DNA of 64,000 nt. Origin: Casuarina equisetifolia. Its lineage: Eukaryota; Streptophyta; Magnoliopsida; Fagales; Casuarinaceae. The notes below the pieces were generated by a model, which saw nothing but the letters and a program-made list of their open reading frames with translations, did no database searches and had not been told where the DNA came from. The position numbers and the translations under genes are program-made. Positions 63,971 to 64,000 of this stretch are shown piece by piece (within the stretch, counting starts at the first letter, position 1; every line of letters starts with the position of its first letter). Location: assembly GCA_028551475.1 (NCBI GenBank), contig CM052355.1, forward strand, positions 5,022,001 through 5,086,000. The letters run 5' to 3'.

Positions 63971-64000
63971 GTGAGCTATCTACTCTCTATTCATTTACTT

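Overview
This window is nuclear DNA of a flowering plant, most likely a woody eudicot. The evidence is AT-rich GT-AG introns, plant-specific families (RD19 cysteine protease, NFD4-like transporter, FLD, a plastid SPD1-type ATPase), an intron-bearing tRNA-Tyr(GUA), and degenerate Ty1/copia and LINE remnants. I cannot name the species. Exon boundaries were traced by eye from reading frame, splice sites and family knowledge; every chain given as complete closes in phase.

Layout. About 1-6 kb is a graveyard of retroelements: a LINE scrap, two LTR-like copies, an 80-bp tandem repeat, and a broken copia pol containing a local inversion. An intronless NFD4-like major-facilitator gene lies at 6.6-8.4 kb (minus). 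About 5.5 kb of AT-rich non-coding DNA follows. Then come an RZ-1-type RNA-binding protein with a 4.4-kb intron (14.5-20.1 kb, minus), the SPD1-like plastid AAA ATPase (20.8-24.6 kb, minus), an RD19-type cysteine protease (26.3-28.2 kb, plus), an imperfect tandem duplication, a tRNA-Tyr (29.6-29.7 kb, minus), a small Gag1-like-clamp protein (30.2-33.4 kb, plus), the ESCRT-III subunit VPS24 (34.8-38.2 kb, plus), a serine carboxypeptidase (39.3-42.5 kb, plus), a small probably plastid protein of unknown function (43.3-47.2 kb, plus), the minor-spliceosome protein U11/U12-31K (47.5-48.3 kb, minus), a BORCS8/MEF2BNB-like protein (50.4-51.2 kb, plus), the histone-demethylase homologue FLD (53.8-57.4 kb, minus) and the first half of exocyst subunit SEC8 (59.3 kb to the edge, plus).

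Context. As I remember the Arabidopsis map, SEC8, FLD, U11/U12-31K, a small unknown gene, SCPL49 and SPD1 are consecutive around At3g10380-At3g10420. The same order appears here, with VPS24, the Gag1-like gene, the tRNA, RD19 and the BORCS8-like gene interspersed. This looks like an old conserved block and supports calling the demethylase FLD and the ATPase SPD1. The genes do not form one pathway. Several concern membrane traffic (VPS24, SEC8, BORCS8-like), RNA handling (RZ-1, 31K) and vacuolar or secreted proteolysis (RD19, SCPL).

I found no clearly new multi-gene system. The most notable signals are the internal inversion in the copia remnant, the tandemly duplicated, frame-shifted C-terminal segment of FLD, a candidate unassigned exon downstream of FLD, a conserved small plastid protein of unknown function, and a plant BORC-like subunit.
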